A stretch of 64,000 nucleotides of DNA, from the NCBI RefSeq assembly GCF_000770795.1, contig NZ_JRKJ01000006.1, forward strand, positions 62,001 to 126,000, in the 5' to 3' direction. Below the pieces are notes generated by a model. That model did no database searches, was not told the DNA's origin, and saw only the letters and a program-made list of their open reading frames with translations. A program made the position numbers and the translations under genes. Each line of letters starts with the position of its first letter. The stretch's first letter is position 1. This DNA comes from Lysobacter dokdonensis DS-58. Lineage in GTDB: Bacteria > Pseudomonadota > Gammaproteobacteria > Xanthomonadales > Xanthomonadaceae. This document shows, piece by piece, positions 7,684 through 21,515 of this stretch.

Positions 7684-9648
7684 TTACGGCGTGGCCGCGA
7701 CGTTGGACTTCGCACCGATGTGCTTGTCGAGGAAGGCTTCCATGCGGCGGTACAGCTCCGCCACGTTTTCCGGCTTCACGAAGCCGTGGCCTTCGCCTTC
7801 CACCACCATTTCCTCGGCCGGGCGGCCGATGTTCTTCAGCGCCGCGGACATCACCTTGAACTGGTTGAAGTCGGCGGTGTTGTCGGCCTTGCCGTGCACC
7901 AGCATCACCGGCACGTTGATTTCCTTCGCGCGCAGCGCCGGGGAAATCTTCGCCAGCGCGTCCATGTCGGTGCCGACGGTGCGCGTCCACCAACGCTCGC
8001 CACGGTCGGATTCGCCCTGGTTGATGTCGGTCTTGCGCATCAGCGGCAGGTCGTACACGCCGACGTAGCCGATCGCGCACTTGTACATGCCGGGGTTGAG
8101 GACCGGCTGCATCAGCGCCGAGTAGCCCCCGAAGCTGGCGCCGTACATGCACACGCGCGCCGGGTCGACGAGCTTGTTGTCGATCGCGTACTTCAAGCCA
8201 TCGGTGATGTCGTTCTGGATCTTGTCGCCCCAGCCCTTCCAGCCCGACTTGATGAAGCCTTCGCCGCGCCCGTCGGAGCCGCGGAAGTTGATCTGCAGCA
8301 CCGCGTAACCGCGGCTGGCGAAGAACTGCGCATCGCTGTCGAAGCCCCACTGGTCGGCGACGCCGTACGGACCACCGTGCGGAATGACGACCGTCGGCTT
8401 CGGGCCCGTGCCGTTGGCCGTGTACAGGCCGTACAACTGGGTACCGTCGCGCGTGGTGAAGGTGATCGGGCGCGTGGGCGCCATCGATTCGGGCTTCAGC
8501 CACGGACGGTATTCGATGACCTTCTGCGCTTTCTTGGCGGTGCGGTCGTAGAAGTACCAGTCGCCGGCATTGCGGTCGGAGAACACCGAGAACAACACGC
8601 GGTCGTTGTCGCGGCTGAAGCTCTGGAAGTACACCATCTGGCCCGGGAAGGACTTCAGGATGCTCGTGTAGAGCTTGGCGTACTCCGACTCGGGCTTGAC
8701 GATCTTCAGCGACGGCTTGTCGGTGTTGTAGTACACGGCGAACGGCACGCCTTCGCGGCCTTCACGGAACCAGCCCGACGGTTCGATGCCCTCGCGGTCG
8801 TCGAGCTTGGTGCGCGTGCCGGCGGCCAGGTCGATGCGATACGGCTTGTTCGCTTCCATGCCATCGGCGACGAAGGCGTACAGCACGTTGTTGTCCGCCT
8901 CCCACACCGAGCCCCAGATCGAGCGACCGGCGATCGACTTGGGCATCGGCTGCCACGGCCCGCCCTTCACGGGGCGGTAGGCCAGCACGGGTTCGTCCTG
9001 GTTATCGAGCGTGCGGCGGATGCGCGCTTCGCCCGTGCGGTCGAACTGGTACCACGCCAATTCGCCGCCGCGTTCGACTTCCTTGCGGACGCCGGTGCGC
9101 GTGTCGACGCGGTAGATGACGGTGTCGGGTTCTTCACCGCACGTGCCGCAGGTGAAGTCCACCAGCGCCATGCCGGGTTCCTGGTCGAGCACCTTGACCA
9201 GGTTCGCCCAGCCTTCGTCCTTGCGGCGGCCGCGGATCTGTCCCTTGTCGGCGACGTAGCCGAACAGGGTGTCCTGGCCCTTGCCGTTGACGTCGGAGGT
9301 CATCAGCTGGCCCGTCGAATACGGGCGCGGGTCGAGCGGCGCCATCTTGGCGCGCGCGACGACGACGCGGTCGTCGGCCGTCCACGTCACGTCGGAGACG
9401 TGTTCCATGCGGCCGAAGCGCAAGGTCTGCGTCTTCCCGCTGCCATCGAGCTTGACGATCTGGAGTTGCGTTTCGAGGCCGTCGGCCGACGGCACTTCGA
9501 TCGCGACGTACTCGCCGGTCGGTGAGAGGCTGGCGCCCCACGCCTCGGGGCGCTTGGCGAAATCGTTGGCGCTGGTCTGGGCCATCGCGGGTGCGGCGGC
9601 GACGAGCGCGAGCGCGCCGAGCCAGCGCGCGAATTGCTTGCGTTGCAT
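7684..9648 (-). CDS. Exported S9 family prolyl oligopeptidase-type serine peptidase
   Basis: 654 aa from the ATG at 9648, preceded by AGGAAG about 6 nt upstream. MQRKQFARWLGALALVAAAPAMAQ is a signal peptide. A beta-propeller-like region (repeated short strands, residues about 30-400) precedes an alpha/beta-hydrolase domain. The nucleophile is Ser505 in CMYGASFGGYS (GxSxGG), followed by VHGKADNTAD for the Asp and EGEGHGF for the His. A CGTCGEE segment in the propeller contains two Cys that could form a disulfide. Enzymes of this type cut short peptides, often after Pro or Ala, in the periplasm. The gene stands alone, convergent with hutG and downstream of parE on the same strand with a 115-bp gap. 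Confidence 0.93.
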   Translation of the reverse strand: MQRKQFARWLGALALVAAAPAMAQTSANDFAKRPEAWGASLSPTGEYVAIEVPSADGLETQLQIVKLDGSGKTQTLRFGRMEHVSDVTWTADDRVVVARAKMAPLDPRPYSTGQLMTSDVNGKGQDTLFGYVADKGQIRGRRKDEGWANLVKVLDQEPGMALVDFTCGTCGEEPDTVIYRVDTRTGVRKEVERGGELAWYQFDRTGEARIRRTLDNQDEPVLAYRPVKGGPWQPMPKSIAGRSIWGSVWEADNNVLYAFVADGMEANKPYRIDLAAGTRTKLDDREGIEPSGWFREGREGVPFAVYYNTDKPSLKIVKPESEYAKLYTSILKSFPGQMVYFQSFSRDNDRVLFSVFSDRNAGDWYFYDRTAKKAQKVIEYRPWLKPESMAPTRPITFTTRDGTQLYGLYTANGTGPKPTVVIPHGGPYGVADQWGFDSDAQFFASRGYAVLQINFRGSDGRGEGFIKSGWKGWGDKIQNDITDGLKYAIDNKLVDPARVCMYGASFGGYSALMQPVLNPGMYKCAIGYVGVYDLPLMRKTDINQGESDRGERWWTRTVGTDMDALAKISPALRAKEINVPVMLVHGKADNTADFNQFKVMSAALKNIGRPAEEMVVEGEGHGFVKPENVAELYRRMEAFLDKHIGAKSNVAATP

Positions 9649-9763
9649 TGCGTACTTCCTGTGCTTGGCCTCTCCCCGAGGCGTGCGCAGGTTACCGAAG
9701 CCCCGCGTCACGCACCACGTGTCGAAGGTCCTTTCCGCGTGGTTGTCCGCTTCCGGTGGCGGA

Positions 9764-11662
9764 TCAGACCTCGAGGGTAGCGAGATCGCCCTTGGCTTCG
9801 AGCCATGTCTTGCGATCGCCGGCACGTTTCTTCGCCAGCAGCATGTCCATGAGCGACCGGGTTTCGCCGTCGTCGTCCACGGTCAGTTGCACCAGGCGGC
9901 GGGTGTCGGGGTGGATGGTGGACTCGCGCAACTGCTGCGGGTTCATCTCGCCCAGGCCCTTGAAACGCGTGACGTGCACGGCGCCCTTCATCTTTTCGCG
10001 TTCGATCTTTTCGAGCAGCAGGCGTTTTTCTTCCTCGTCCAGCGCGTAGAAGACCTGCTTGCCCACGTCGACGCGGAACAGCGGCGGCATCGCGACGAAC
10101 ACGTGGCCCGCGGCCACCAGCGCCGGGAAGTGCTTGAGGAACAGCGCCGTGAGCAACGTGGCGATGTGCAACCCGTCGGAGTCGGCGTCGGCGAGGATGA
10201 TCACCTTGCCGTAGCGCAGGCCGGTGATGTCGTCCTTGCCGGGGTCGCAACCGATGGCGACCGCGAGGTCGTGCACTTCGGTCGAAGCGAGCACGCTGCC
10301 GGAGGCGACTTCCCACGTGTTGAGGATCTTGCCGCGCAGCGGGAGGATCGCCTGGAAATCCTTGTCGCGCGCCTGGCGCGCGCTGCCGCCGGCCGAATCG
10401 CCTTCGACGAGGAACAACTCCGTGCGCGACAGATCCTGCGAGATGCAGTCTGCGAGCTTGCCGGGCAGTGCGGGGCCTTGTGTGACCTTCTTGCGGACGA
10501 TCTGCTTTTCGGTCTTCAGCCGTGCGCTGGCGCGTTCGATGGCGAGCTGCGCGATGCGCGTGCCCATCTCGACGTGCTGGTTGAGCCACAGCGAGAACGC
10601 ATCGTGCGCGGCGCCTTCGACGAACGCGGCGGCCTGGCGCGACGACAGACGTTCCTTGGTCTGACCGCTGAACTGCGGGTCGGTCATCTTCACCGACAGG
10701 ACGAAAGCGACGCGGTCCCACACGTCTTCCGGCGCGAGCTTCACGCCGCGCGGCAACAGATTGCGGAAGTCGCAGAACTCGCGCAGCGCATCGGTGAACC
10801 CCGTGCGCAGGCCGTTGACGTGCGTGCCGTGCTGCGCGGTGGGAATGAGGTTGACGTAGCTTTCCTGCACGAGCTCGCCTTCGGGCACCCAGGCCACCGC
10901 CCAATCGACGACTTCGTTCTCTTTCTTCAGCGCGCCGACGAACAACTCCGGCGGCAGGATCTCGCGCTGGCCCTCAGCGTGGAGTTCGCCCCGCAGGTAA
11001 TCGCGCAGGCCATCCTCGTACAGCCAGTTGGCGCGCTCGCCCGTGGCTTCGTCGAACAGCGAGACGTTCAGGCCGGGGCACAGCACCGCCTTGGCGCGCA
11101 GCAGGTGCTTGAGCGAGCGCAGGTTGAACTTCGGCGTATCGAAATACTTCGCGTCCGGCCAGAAGCGCAGGCGCGTGCCGGTGTTCTTCTTGCCGACAGT
11201 GCCGACCACTTCGAGCTTCGAGACGCGGTCGCCGTCGGCGAAGCCCATCTTGTATTCGTTGCCTTCGCGCTTGATGAAGACATCCACGCGCTTGGACAAC
11301 GCATTGACCACGCTCACGCCCACGCCGTGCAGGCCGCCGGAGAAGGTGTAGTTCTTGTTGCTGAACTTGCCGCCCGCGTGCAGGCGCGTGAGGATCAGTT
11401 CGACGCCCGGGATCTTTTCCTCCGGGTGGATGTCCACCGGCATGCCGCGGCCGTTGTCGGCCACCTCGGCGCTGCCGTCGGCGTGCAGCACGACGTCGAT
11501 CGAATCAGCGTGGCCGGCGAGCGCTTCGTCCACCGCGTTGTCGATCACTTCCTGCGCGAGGTGGTTGGGGCGCGCGGTGTCGGTGTACATGCCGGGGCGG
11601 CGCTTGACCGGATCGAGCCCGGACAGGACTTCGATGTCTGCGGCGTTGTAGCGGGAATTCAT
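9764..11662 (-). CDS. parE: DNA topoisomerase IV subunit B
   Basis: 632 aa, typical of ParE and shorter than the 800-residue GyrB. It shows the GHKL ATPase N-terminus (VLSGLDPVKRRPGMYTD, EVIDNAVDEALAG, VADNGRGMPVDIH, GGLHGVGVSVVNALS), the transducer domain, and the TOPRIM domain (ELFLVEGDSAGGSA, ILADADSDGLHI). The C-terminus has the GLGEMNPQQL motif. With ParC (not in the window) it decatenates sister chromosomes. The ATG at 11662 starts MNSRYNAADIEVLSGL, as expected for the family. Upstream lies a 174-bp region shared with a divergent exported-protein gene. Confidence 0.98.
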   Translation of the reverse strand: MNSRYNAADIEVLSGLDPVKRRPGMYTDTARPNHLAQEVIDNAVDEALAGHADSIDVVLHADGSAEVADNGRGMPVDIHPEEKIPGVELILTRLHAGGKFSNKNYTFSGGLHGVGVSVVNALSKRVDVFIKREGNEYKMGFADGDRVSKLEVVGTVGKKNTGTRLRFWPDAKYFDTPKFNLRSLKHLLRAKAVLCPGLNVSLFDEATGERANWLYEDGLRDYLRGELHAEGQREILPPELFVGALKKENEVVDWAVAWVPEGELVQESYVNLIPTAQHGTHVNGLRTGFTDALREFCDFRNLLPRGVKLAPEDVWDRVAFVLSVKMTDPQFSGQTKERLSSRQAAAFVEGAAHDAFSLWLNQHVEMGTRIAQLAIERASARLKTEKQIVRKKVTQGPALPGKLADCISQDLSRTELFLVEGDSAGGSARQARDKDFQAILPLRGKILNTWEVASGSVLASTEVHDLAVAIGCDPGKDDITGLRYGKVIILADADSDGLHIATLLTALFLKHFPALVAAGHVFVAMPPLFRVDVGKQVFYALDEEEKRLLLEKIEREKMKGAVHVTRFKGLGEMNPQQLRESTIHPDTRRLVQLTVDDDGETRSLMDMLLAKKRAGDRKTWLEAKGDLATLEV

Positions 11663-11836
11663 CGCGTGCGTGTTCGCTCAGTCGTGCGTCGTCCGCGCAG
11701 GATAGCGTGAACGGCCGGTGATCATGGGCCCCGTGCGTGGGTGATTTTCCCCATGCGTGAATTCAGTTCCCGGAGTGGCGCACGTTCCTACGGTCGGTTG
11801 CGTCGCATCGATGCGGCCACAACCGGAGATACACGA

Positions 11837-12310
11837 ATGCGCAATTCCTTTCTGCTCCTCGCACTCGCAGGCGTCTTCGCCATGCCCGCCGCCCATGCCC
11901 AGGTCCTCGGCCTCGGCGGAAATGGCGGTGGCGGGATCCAGGCCGGCCCGGTGAACGTCGGCGGGCACGGGTCGGGCAATGTCGGGGGCAACGTCGGCGG
12001 CCTCACGGAAAGCACGCGGACGCTCGACGGCGTCGGCAATTCGGTGCGCAACTCGGCCACCGCCGCCCGCGCCAAGGCCGCGGAAGCCGCGCGCCTGGAT
12101 GCCGCCGCCAAGGCGGCGGCCCAAGCCTCGGCCGCCCCCGCCGCGTCGGTCGACGTCGCCAGCCGTTCCGTCGACGCCGGTGCCAAGGGCGCCGTGGATG
12201 CGAAGGCCGCGACGGACGCGGTCGACACCAACGTGAAGGCCTCGGGCAAGGCTTCGGCCGAAGTCGGGGCGGGCGCGAAGGGCGATGGCGCCGGCAAGCC
12301 GGCCCGTTGA
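11837..12310 (+). CDS. Exported Ala/Gly-rich hypothetical protein
   Basis: 157 aa from the ATG at 11837, with GGAGAT about 7 nt upstream. MRNSFLLLALAGVFAMPAAHAQ is a signal peptide. The mature protein starts with a Gly-rich stretch (VLGLGGNGGGGIQ, then GGHGSGNVGGNVGG) and continues as a low-complexity Ala/Lys/Asp/Val region with alternating helical segments (AARAKAAEAARLDAAAKAAA). It contains no cysteine. No domain is recognised; by composition it could be a periplasmic structural or LEA-like protein. It is monocistronic: a strong T-tailed terminator follows and separates it from pyrG. Amino-acid bias is extreme but start, signal and terminator support a real gene. Confidence 0.8.
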   Translation: MRNSFLLLALAGVFAMPAAHAQVLGLGGNGGGGIQAGPVNVGGHGSGNVGGNVGGLTESTRTLDGVGNSVRNSATAARAKAAEAARLDAAAKAAAQASAAPAASVDVASRSVDAGAKGAVDAKAATDAVDTNVKASGKASAEVGAGAKGDGAGKPAR

Positions 12311-12331
12311 GAAGCCGCATCGGCGCCCTGA

Positions 12332-16244
<3,913 letters not shown>

Positions 16245-16249
16245 ACGCG

Positions 16250-16597
16250 ATGCGCGTGGGCACCTCGCGTGTGATCGCGGCGCTGATCGTGCTGCTGCTC
16301 GCACTGCTCGCGTGGCTGCAATACAAGTTGTGGTTCGGGCAGGGCGGCGCAGGCCAGGTGCAGGCGCTGTCCACGCAGGTCGAACACCAGGCCCGCGACA
16401 ACACGGGCCTGCGCCAGCGCAATGCGGAGGTGGCCGCGGAAGTCGAGGACCTCAAGTCCGGCGAAGCCGCCGTCGAGGAACGCGCACGCAGCGAACTGGG
16501 CATGATTAAGCCGGGCGAATCGTTCTATCGGGTGGTGGAGCCCGCTTCGCAATCCACGGCCGCGGCGCCGCCGGCGGCCGACGAGGACGGCGAATGA
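16250..16597 (+). CDS. ftsB: Cell division protein FtsB
   Basis: 115 aa from the ATG at 16250. A short cytoplasmic basic N-terminus is followed by one membrane helix ([20 protein letters not shown], about residues 9-28) and a periplasmic coiled coil (residues about 35-75). The conserved [19 protein letters not shown] closes the domain. FtsB forms the FtsQLB complex at the divisome. The last 20 residues are Ala/Pro/Asp-rich and probably disordered. The stop overlaps the ispD start (ATGA), a classic arrangement downstream of eno. Confidence 0.95.
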   Translation: MRVGTSRVIAALIVLLLALLAWLQYKLWFGQGGAGQVQALSTQVEHQARDNTGLRQRNAEVAAEVEDLKSGEAAVEERARSELGMIKPGESFYRVVEPASQSTAAAPPAADEDGE

Positions 16598-17307
16598 TCT
16601 GGGCCATCGTGCCCGCCGCCGGGCGCGGCTCGCGTTACGGCGGCGACGTGCCGAAGCAATACCTCGACATCGCGGGCCTGCCGCTGATCGCGTATTCGCT
16701 GCGCGCGGTACTCGCGCATCCGTCGGTCGGCGGCGCAATGGTCGTGTTGTCGGAAGACGACGCCTCGTGGCCGGGCTACACCGAAATCGACGGCAAGCCG
16801 GTGCGCACGTGCATCGGTGGCGCGGAGCGTTGCGATTCGGTGCTGGCGGGGTTGGCCGCGCTGCCCGACGACGTGCGTCCCGACGAGTTCGTGCTCGTGC
16901 ACGATGCGGCGCGTCCGCACCTGCGCGCATCGGATCTCGAACGCCTGCTCGATCTCGGCCGCGGCGATCCCGTCGGCGCGATCCTCGCCGCACCGGTGCG
17001 CGACACGCTCAAACGCGCGGGCAACGATGGCGGTGTCGACGGCACCGAATCGCGCGAGCGCCTGTGGCGCGCATTGACGCCGCAATTGTTCCGCCGCCTG
17101 CAGCTCACGCGCGCGCTGGAAGCGGCGCGCAACGCGGGCGTGGTGGTCACCGACGAATCGATGGCGATGGAGCGCCAGGGCCATCGGCCGTTGTTGGTGG
17201 AAGGCAGCGACGACAACCTGAAAGTGACGACGCCGGCCGATCTGCCGCTGGCCGAATTCCTCCTGCGCCTGGCGCGCGAACGCGACATGACGGGAGCACG
17301 TCCATGA
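16594..17307 (+). CDS. ispD: 2-C-methyl-D-erythritol 4-phosphate cytidylyltransferase
   Basis: 237 aa, ATG at 16594 overlapping the ftsB stop. The nucleotide-binding motif is [19 protein letters not shown]. Other family features are [25 protein letters not shown] and [11 protein letters not shown]. It couples MEP with CTP in the third step of the non-mevalonate isoprenoid pathway; the CTP comes from PyrG encoded 2.5 kb upstream. The next gene is ispF, two steps later in the pathway, and its ATG overlaps the ispD stop. Confidence 0.97.
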   Translation: MIWAIVPAAGRGSRYGGDVPKQYLDIAGLPLIAYSLRAVLAHPSVGGAMVVLSEDDASWPGYTEIDGKPVRTCIGGAERCDSVLAGLAALPDDVRPDEFVLVHDAARPHLRASDLERLLDLGRGDPVGAILAAPVRDTLKRAGNDGGVDGTESRERLWRALTPQLFRRLQLTRALEAARNAGVVVTDESMAMERQGHRPLLVEGSDDNLKVTTPADLPLAEFLLRLARERDMTGARP

Positions 17308-17783
17308 ATTGCCGCATCGGCAGCGGTTTCGACGTGCACGCCTTCGGGCCGGGCGACCATGTGATGCTGGGCGGCGTGCACGTGCCGCACGACCGCGGCG
17401 TGATCGCGCATTCCGATGGCGACGTGGTCCTGCACGCGCTGTGCGATGCAATGCTCGGCGCGATGGCGCTCGGCGACATCGGCAAGCATTTCCCGCCGAG
17501 CGATCCCCGCTGGAAGGATGCGGACAGCCGCGTGTTCGTCCGCCATTGCAAAGCCCTGCTCGCCGAACATGGCTGGACGCTCGGCAATGCCGACATCACG
17601 GTGATCTGCGAGCGGCCGCGCATCGGCCCGCACGCGGGTGCGATGCGGGGGCTGATCGCCGCCGACCTGGGCGTGGCCGTCGATGCGATCTCGATCAAGG
17701 CGACGACCACCGAAACCCTCGGGTTCACCGGCCGCGGCGAAGGCATCGCCGCGCAGGCCGTGTGCCTGCTCGTGCGCGAGTGA
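17304..17783 (+). CDS. ispF: 2-C-methyl-D-erythritol 2,4-cyclodiphosphate synthase
   Basis: 159 aa, ATG at 17304 overlapping the ispD stop by 4 bp. The zinc ligands lie in GFDVHAF and the [18 protein letters not shown] segment. [12 protein letters not shown] and the C-terminal [16 protein letters not shown] loop are family hallmarks. It cyclises CDP-ME 2-phosphate to MEcPP. Its stop overlaps the GTG start of truD. Confidence 0.98.
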   Translation: MNCRIGSGFDVHAFGPGDHVMLGGVHVPHDRGVIAHSDGDVVLHALCDAMLGAMALGDIGKHFPPSDPRWKDADSRVFVRHCKALLAEHGWTLGNADITVICERPRIGPHAGAMRGLIAADLGVAVDAISIKATTTETLGFTGRGEGIAAQAVCLLVRE

Positions 17784-18790
17784 GCGTGCATGCCTTCGGC
17801 GCGCCCGTGCTGCGGGCGCGGATGCGCGCGACGCCGGCCGATTTCCGCGTCGACGAGATCGATGCATTCGAAGCCAGCGGCGCCGGCGAACACCTGCTGC
17901 TGACGATCGAGAAGCGCGGCATGAACACCGCGTTCGCCGCCAAGCGCCTCGCGCAGTGGGCGGGGATTCCCGAACTGGGCGTGAGCTATGCGGGGCTGAA
18001 GGATCGCCACGCGGTGACGACACAACGTTTCAGCGTGCATTTGCCGAAGAAGGTGGCCCCCGATCTTGCGGCGCTCGAGTCGGACGAGATGCGCGTCCTG
18101 CATTCGACGTGGCATTCGCGCAAGTTGCCGCGCGGCGCGCTGGCGGGGAACCGCTTCGTGCTGACGCTGCGTGAAGTCGAAGGCGAACGCGATGCGATCG
18201 ATGAACGCCTGCGCGCGATCCAGACGCGCGGCGTACCCAATTTCTTCGGCGAGCAACGCTTCGGCCGCGAAGGCGGCAACGTCGCACACGCGCTGCAGAT
18301 GTTCGCCGGGCGCCGCGTGAAGCGCGAGCAGCGGACAATGTTGCTGTCGGCCGCGCGATCGGCGTTGTTCAACCGCGTGCTGGAACAGCGCGTGGCCGAC
18401 GGGACGTGGGATCGCGCGATCGACGGCGAGGTCTGGATGCTCGATGGCTCGCGCAGCGTTTTCGGGCCGGAACCGTTCGACGATGCGCTCGCGGCCAGGC
18501 TTGCGGCGTTCGATATCCATCCGACCGGGCCGCTGTGGGGCGAAGGCGAGCTGCGCACGACGGGCGAGGCGCGCGCGCTGGAATCGGCGGTGTTGGATGA
18601 CGCGGAGTCGCGCGCGTTGCGCGCGGGACTCGAAGCGGCGCGGCTCAAACAGGAACGCCGCGGGTTGCGGTTGTTGCCGAAGGAAATGCAGTGGGAATGG
18701 GTGGCGGACGATGTGTTGCGCCTCGCATTCGAACTCCCGCCGGGGAGTTACGCGACGACCGTCGTCGAGCAGCTCGGGGACGCGGGTTAG
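17780..18790 (+). CDS. truD: tRNA pseudouridine(13) synthase
   Basis: 336 aa from a GTG at 17780 that overlaps the ispF stop (GTGA). The catalytic Asp75 lies in [18 protein letters not shown]. Other TruD features are [18 protein letters not shown] at the N-terminus, [12 protein letters not shown], and [15 protein letters not shown]. The TRUD insertion domain occupies the middle. It isomerises U13 of tRNA-Glu. Its TAG stop overlaps the TAA stop of the convergent Smr gene. Confidence 0.96.
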   Translation: MSVHAFGAPVLRARMRATPADFRVDEIDAFEASGAGEHLLLTIEKRGMNTAFAAKRLAQWAGIPELGVSYAGLKDRHAVTTQRFSVHLPKKVAPDLAALESDEMRVLHSTWHSRKLPRGALAGNRFVLTLREVEGERDAIDERLRAIQTRGVPNFFGEQRFGREGGNVAHALQMFAGRRVKREQRTMLLSAARSALFNRVLEQRVADGTWDRAIDGEVWMLDGSRSVFGPEPFDDALAARLAAFDIHPTGPLWGEGELRTTGEARALESAVLDDAESRALRAGLEAARLKQERRGLRLLPKEMQWEWVADDVLRLAFELPPGSYATTVVEQLGDAG

Positions 18791-19344
18791 CGCTTCTGCG
18801 CCAACAACACCAACACCGCGCCCGTGCCGCCCTGGTTCGCCGGCGCACTCGCGAAGGCCACCACCTCCGACCGATGCCGCAGCATCCGGTCCACCAGGTT
18901 CTTGAGCATCGGCGTCTTGCTGTCGCTGTTCAGCCCCTTGCCGTGGATGATCCGCACGCAGCCCAGGCCATGCTGCCGCGCGTGCACGAGGAACTCGCGC
19001 AGCATCGCCTCGGCGGTCTTCGCGTCTGCCCAATGCAGGTCGAGTTCTTCCTGCGCGGCGAATTCACCGCGACGCAAGCGCTGCAGGGTGCGCGGCGCGA
19101 CCGTATCCCGGCGATAGGACAACGCATCGCCGGCTTCCAGCGCGTCGGCCGTCATCGCGCGGCGGAACTCGCTCACCGCCTCGGCCTCGTCGCGCGCGGC
19201 CATGCGCGGGGTGGGGCGGGGGCGCGGTTTCGACGGCGGCAACGGGGGCGCGGGCAGTTCGCGCACGGGGCCGATCGCGTCGCGGAACAACGCGGCGTCG
19301 TCGGGATCCTCGGCTGGCGGCGGGTCGGGCGGCTTTCGTGCCAT
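18787..19344 (-). CDS. Smr domain-containing protein
   Basis: 185 aa using the ATG at 19344; an upstream in-frame TTG at 19353 is less likely. The first 60 residues are Pro-rich ([17 protein letters not shown]) and look disordered. The C-terminal Smr domain has [17 protein letters not shown] and the [10 protein letters not shown] loop. Smr domains are nicking nucleases or ribosome-rescue factors (YdaL or SmrB in E. coli). Canonical LDLHG reads LDLHW here. The gene lies convergent to truD with overlapping stops and divergent to surE, so it breaks the usual same-strand run truD-surE. Confidence 0.88.
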   Translation of the reverse strand: MARKPPDPPPAEDPDDAALFRDAIGPVRELPAPPLPPSKPRPRPTPRMAARDEAEAVSEFRRAMTADALEAGDALSYRRDTVAPRTLQRLRRGEFAAQEELDLHWADAKTAEAMLREFLVHARQHGLGCVRIIHGKGLNSDSKTPMLKNLVDRMLRHRSEVVAFASAPANQGGTGAVLVLLAQKR

Positions 19345-19373
19345 GCGTGCCAAGCCTAGCGCGAGTCATCGGC

Positions 19374-19379
19374 TATGAT
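19374..19379 (+). promoter_or_regulatory. Candidate -10 element for surE operon
   Basis: TATGAT (5/6 match to TATAAT) at 19374-19379, 27 bp before the surE TTG and in the 62-bp gap between the divergent Smr and surE starts. No clear -35 is seen. A GGAAGG ribosome site follows at 19392-19397. Confidence 0.4.
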
Positions 19380-19406
19380 GCTCACGTCGCCGGAAGGACA
19401 ACTGCA

Positions 19407-20204
19407 TTGCGCGTACTGGTCAGCAACGACGACGGTGTCGACGCCCCCGGCATCCGGATCCTCGCACAGGGGCTGCGCGACGCGGGGCACACCGTCACGG
19501 TGGTCGCGCCCGACCGCGACCGCAGCGGCGCCAGCAATTCGCTCACGCTCGACGGGCCGGTGCGCGTGCTGAAGATGGAGGACGGCCCCGGTGCCATCCA
19601 GCGTTGGCGCGTGTACGGCACGCCGACCGACTGCGTGCATGTCGCCATCACCGGGATGCTCGAAGAAGAGCCCGACATCGTCGTCTCGGGCATCAACACG
19701 ACGGCGAACATGGGCGACGACGTCATCTATTCGGGCACCGTGGCCGCCGCGATGGAAGGCCGCTTCCTCGGCCTGCCCGCGGTCGCGATGTCGCTCGCGG
19801 CCGCCGACCATGACGGCAAGCATTACGAAACCGCCGCGCGCGCCGCGGTGGAAATCATCGCGCGCCTGGCGGTCGATCCGCTCCCGGCCGATACGATCCT
19901 CAACGTCAACGTGCCCGACCTGGCATGGGATGCCGTGCGCGGCTTCGAAGTCACGCGCCTGGGCAACCGCCATCGCGCCGAACCGTGCGTGCCGCAGAAG
20001 GATCCGCGCGGCCGCACGTGGTGGTGGATCGGCGCGGCCGGCCCGGAACAGGACGCCGGCCCCGGCACGGATTTCCATTCGGTGCGCACCGGCCACATTT
20101 CGATCACGCCGATCCACGTCGACCTCACGCGCTACCAGGCGCTCGACCAGGTCGCCAGTTGGGTCGGCGGTTTGGCGCATGCGTTGCAGGAGGATCGCAA
20201 GTGA
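19407..20204 (+). CDS. surE: 5'/3'-nucleotidase SurE
   Basis: 265 aa from a TTG at 19407, chosen because [16 protein letters not shown] is the family N-terminus and GGAAGG sits about 9 nt upstream. The metal-binding NDDG, the [15 protein letters not shown] loop and [19 protein letters not shown] are all present. SurE dephosphorylates nucleoside monophosphates and is tied to stationary-phase survival. The pcm start overlaps its stop (GTGA), and yqaA and nlpD follow, giving the usual stress-survival operon. A TTG start suggests modest translation. Confidence 0.96.
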   Translation: MRVLVSNDDGVDAPGIRILAQGLRDAGHTVTVVAPDRDRSGASNSLTLDGPVRVLKMEDGPGAIQRWRVYGTPTDCVHVAITGMLEEEPDIVVSGINTTANMGDDVIYSGTVAAAMEGRFLGLPAVAMSLAAADHDGKHYETAARAAVEIIARLAVDPLPADTILNVNVPDLAWDAVRGFEVTRLGNRHRAEPCVPQKDPRGRTWWWIGAAGPEQDAGPGTDFHSVRTGHISITPIHVDLTRYQALDQVASWVGGLAHALQEDRK

Positions 20205-20896
20205 CCGCGCGCATCCGTTTGCAGCCCGAGGCCATCGGCATGGGCATGACGTCGCAGCGCGTGCGCGACCGCTTGATCGAACGCCTGCAATCGACCGGCA
20301 TTTCCGACGACCGCGTGCTCAACGCCATCCGCGCCGTGCCGCGCCATCTGTTCGTCGACGAAGCGCTCGCCACGCGCGCGTACGAAGACACCGCATTGCC
20401 CATCGGCCACGGGCAGACGATTTCGCAACCGTGGGTCGTCGCCAAGATGACCGAAACATTGCTCGAGACGCCGCGCCCCGCCGGCGCGCCGCCGATGCGC
20501 GTGCTGGAAATCGGCACCGGCTCGGGGTACCAGGCTGCGATCCTCGCCGCCCTGGGGCTGGAAGTCTTCACCGTCGAGCGCATCGGCGAATTGCTGCGCA
20601 CCGCGCGCAAGCGCTTCCGCTCGCTCGGTTTCAACATCCGCAGCAAGCACGACGACGGCCGCATCGGCTGGCCGGAACTCGGGCCCTTCGACGCGATCAT
20701 CGTCACCGCGGCGGCGCCCGCGCTGGTCGATGCGCTCACCGCGCAGCTCGCGCCCAACGGCACGCTGGTGTGCCCGGTCGGTGGCAGCGGCGGGCAGACG
20801 CTGATCCGGCTGCGCAAGGACGAAGCGGGCACCGTCGACGAGGCGCAACTCGCGCCCGTGGTATTCGTACCGCTGTTGCCAGGGATGGTGGATTGA
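20201..20896 (+). CDS. pcm: Protein-L-isoaspartate O-methyltransferase
   Basis: 231 aa from a GTG at 20201 with AGGAGG upstream, overlapping the surE stop. Pcm features are [20 protein letters not shown], the catalytic GQTISQP segment, the SAM-binding [16 protein letters not shown] and a conserved C-terminal VFVPLLPG. It methylates isoaspartyl residues so that damaged proteins can revert. A second, fused Pcm domain is encoded at 60673-62700. The next gene begins 4 bp after the stop. Confidence 0.97.
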   Translation: MTARIRLQPEAIGMGMTSQRVRDRLIERLQSTGISDDRVLNAIRAVPRHLFVDEALATRAYEDTALPIGHGQTISQPWVVAKMTETLLETPRPAGAPPMRVLEIGTGSGYQAAILAALGLEVFTVERIGELLRTARKRFRSLGFNIRSKHDDGRIGWPELGPFDAIIVTAAAPALVDALTAQLAPNGTLVCPVGGSGGQTLIRLRKDEAGTVDEAQLAPVVFVPLLPGMVD

Positions 20897-20900
20897 ACGC

Positions 20901-21515
20901 ATGAAGTTGTTCGGGCCGCTCTACGAACGCACGATCGCGCTCGCGCGCCACAAGCACGCACAGGCGTGGCTGGTGGTGCTGTCGTTCTTCGAAGCCATCA
21001 TCTTCCCGGTCATGCCGGAAGTGATGCTGCTGCCGATGTGCGTGGCGGCGCCGCGGCGCGGGTTCTGGTTCGCGACGTTGAGCCTGGCCGGTTCGATGGT
21101 TGGCGCGGTGGTCGGCTACTACCTCGGCCATTACGCGTTCGAGGCGTTGAAGCCGATGTTCGCCTCGCTCGGCATGTTGCACGGCATCGAATCGGGCATC
21201 GCGCTGGTGCAGGCGAAGATGCTCGAGTCGCCGTGGGCGGTGTTCTGGATGCTGGTGCTCGCCGGGTTCTCGCCGATCCCGATGAAGGTGTTCACCTGGT
21301 CGTCGGGCGTCGTCGGCGTGCCGATGCTGCCTTACCTGGCCAGCATGTTCGTCGGGCGCGGCAAGCGCGTGTTCCTGCTCGCGCTGATCATCCGCCTCGG
21401 CGGCGAGCGCGCCGAGCGCATGCTGCACAAATACATCGAGCCCATCGGTTGGTTCGCACTGGTGTTGCTCGCCGCTTTGGTCGGATTCCTCGTGTGGAAG
21501 GCGCGCGGCGGATGA
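20901..21515 (+). CDS. YqaA/DedA-family membrane protein
   Basis: 204 aa. It has four or five hydrophobic helices and the VTT (SNARE-associated Golgi-type) domain: FFEAIIFPVMPEVMLLPM, LAGSMVGAVVGYYLG, and the motif SPIPMKVFTWSSGVVGV. YqaA-like members are inner-membrane proteins; related DedA and VTT proteins move or scramble lipids, but a specific role is not known for this subgroup. It sits between pcm and nlpD; its stop overlaps the nlpD start by 4 bp. Confidence 0.9.
   Translation: MKLFGPLYERTIALARHKHAQAWLVVLSFFEAIIFPVMPEVMLLPMCVAAPRRGFWFATLSLAGSMVGAVVGYYLGHYAFEALKPMFASLGMLHGIESGIALVQAKMLESPWAVFWMLVLAGFSPIPMKVFTWSSGVVGVPMLPYLASMFVGRGKRVFLLALIIRLGGERAERMLHKYIEPIGWFALVLLAALVGFLVWKARGG

Noticed and set aside
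9269-11710. 813-codon plus-strand open frame
   Set aside because: Lies opposite parE, whose ATPase and TOPRIM motifs are unequivocal.
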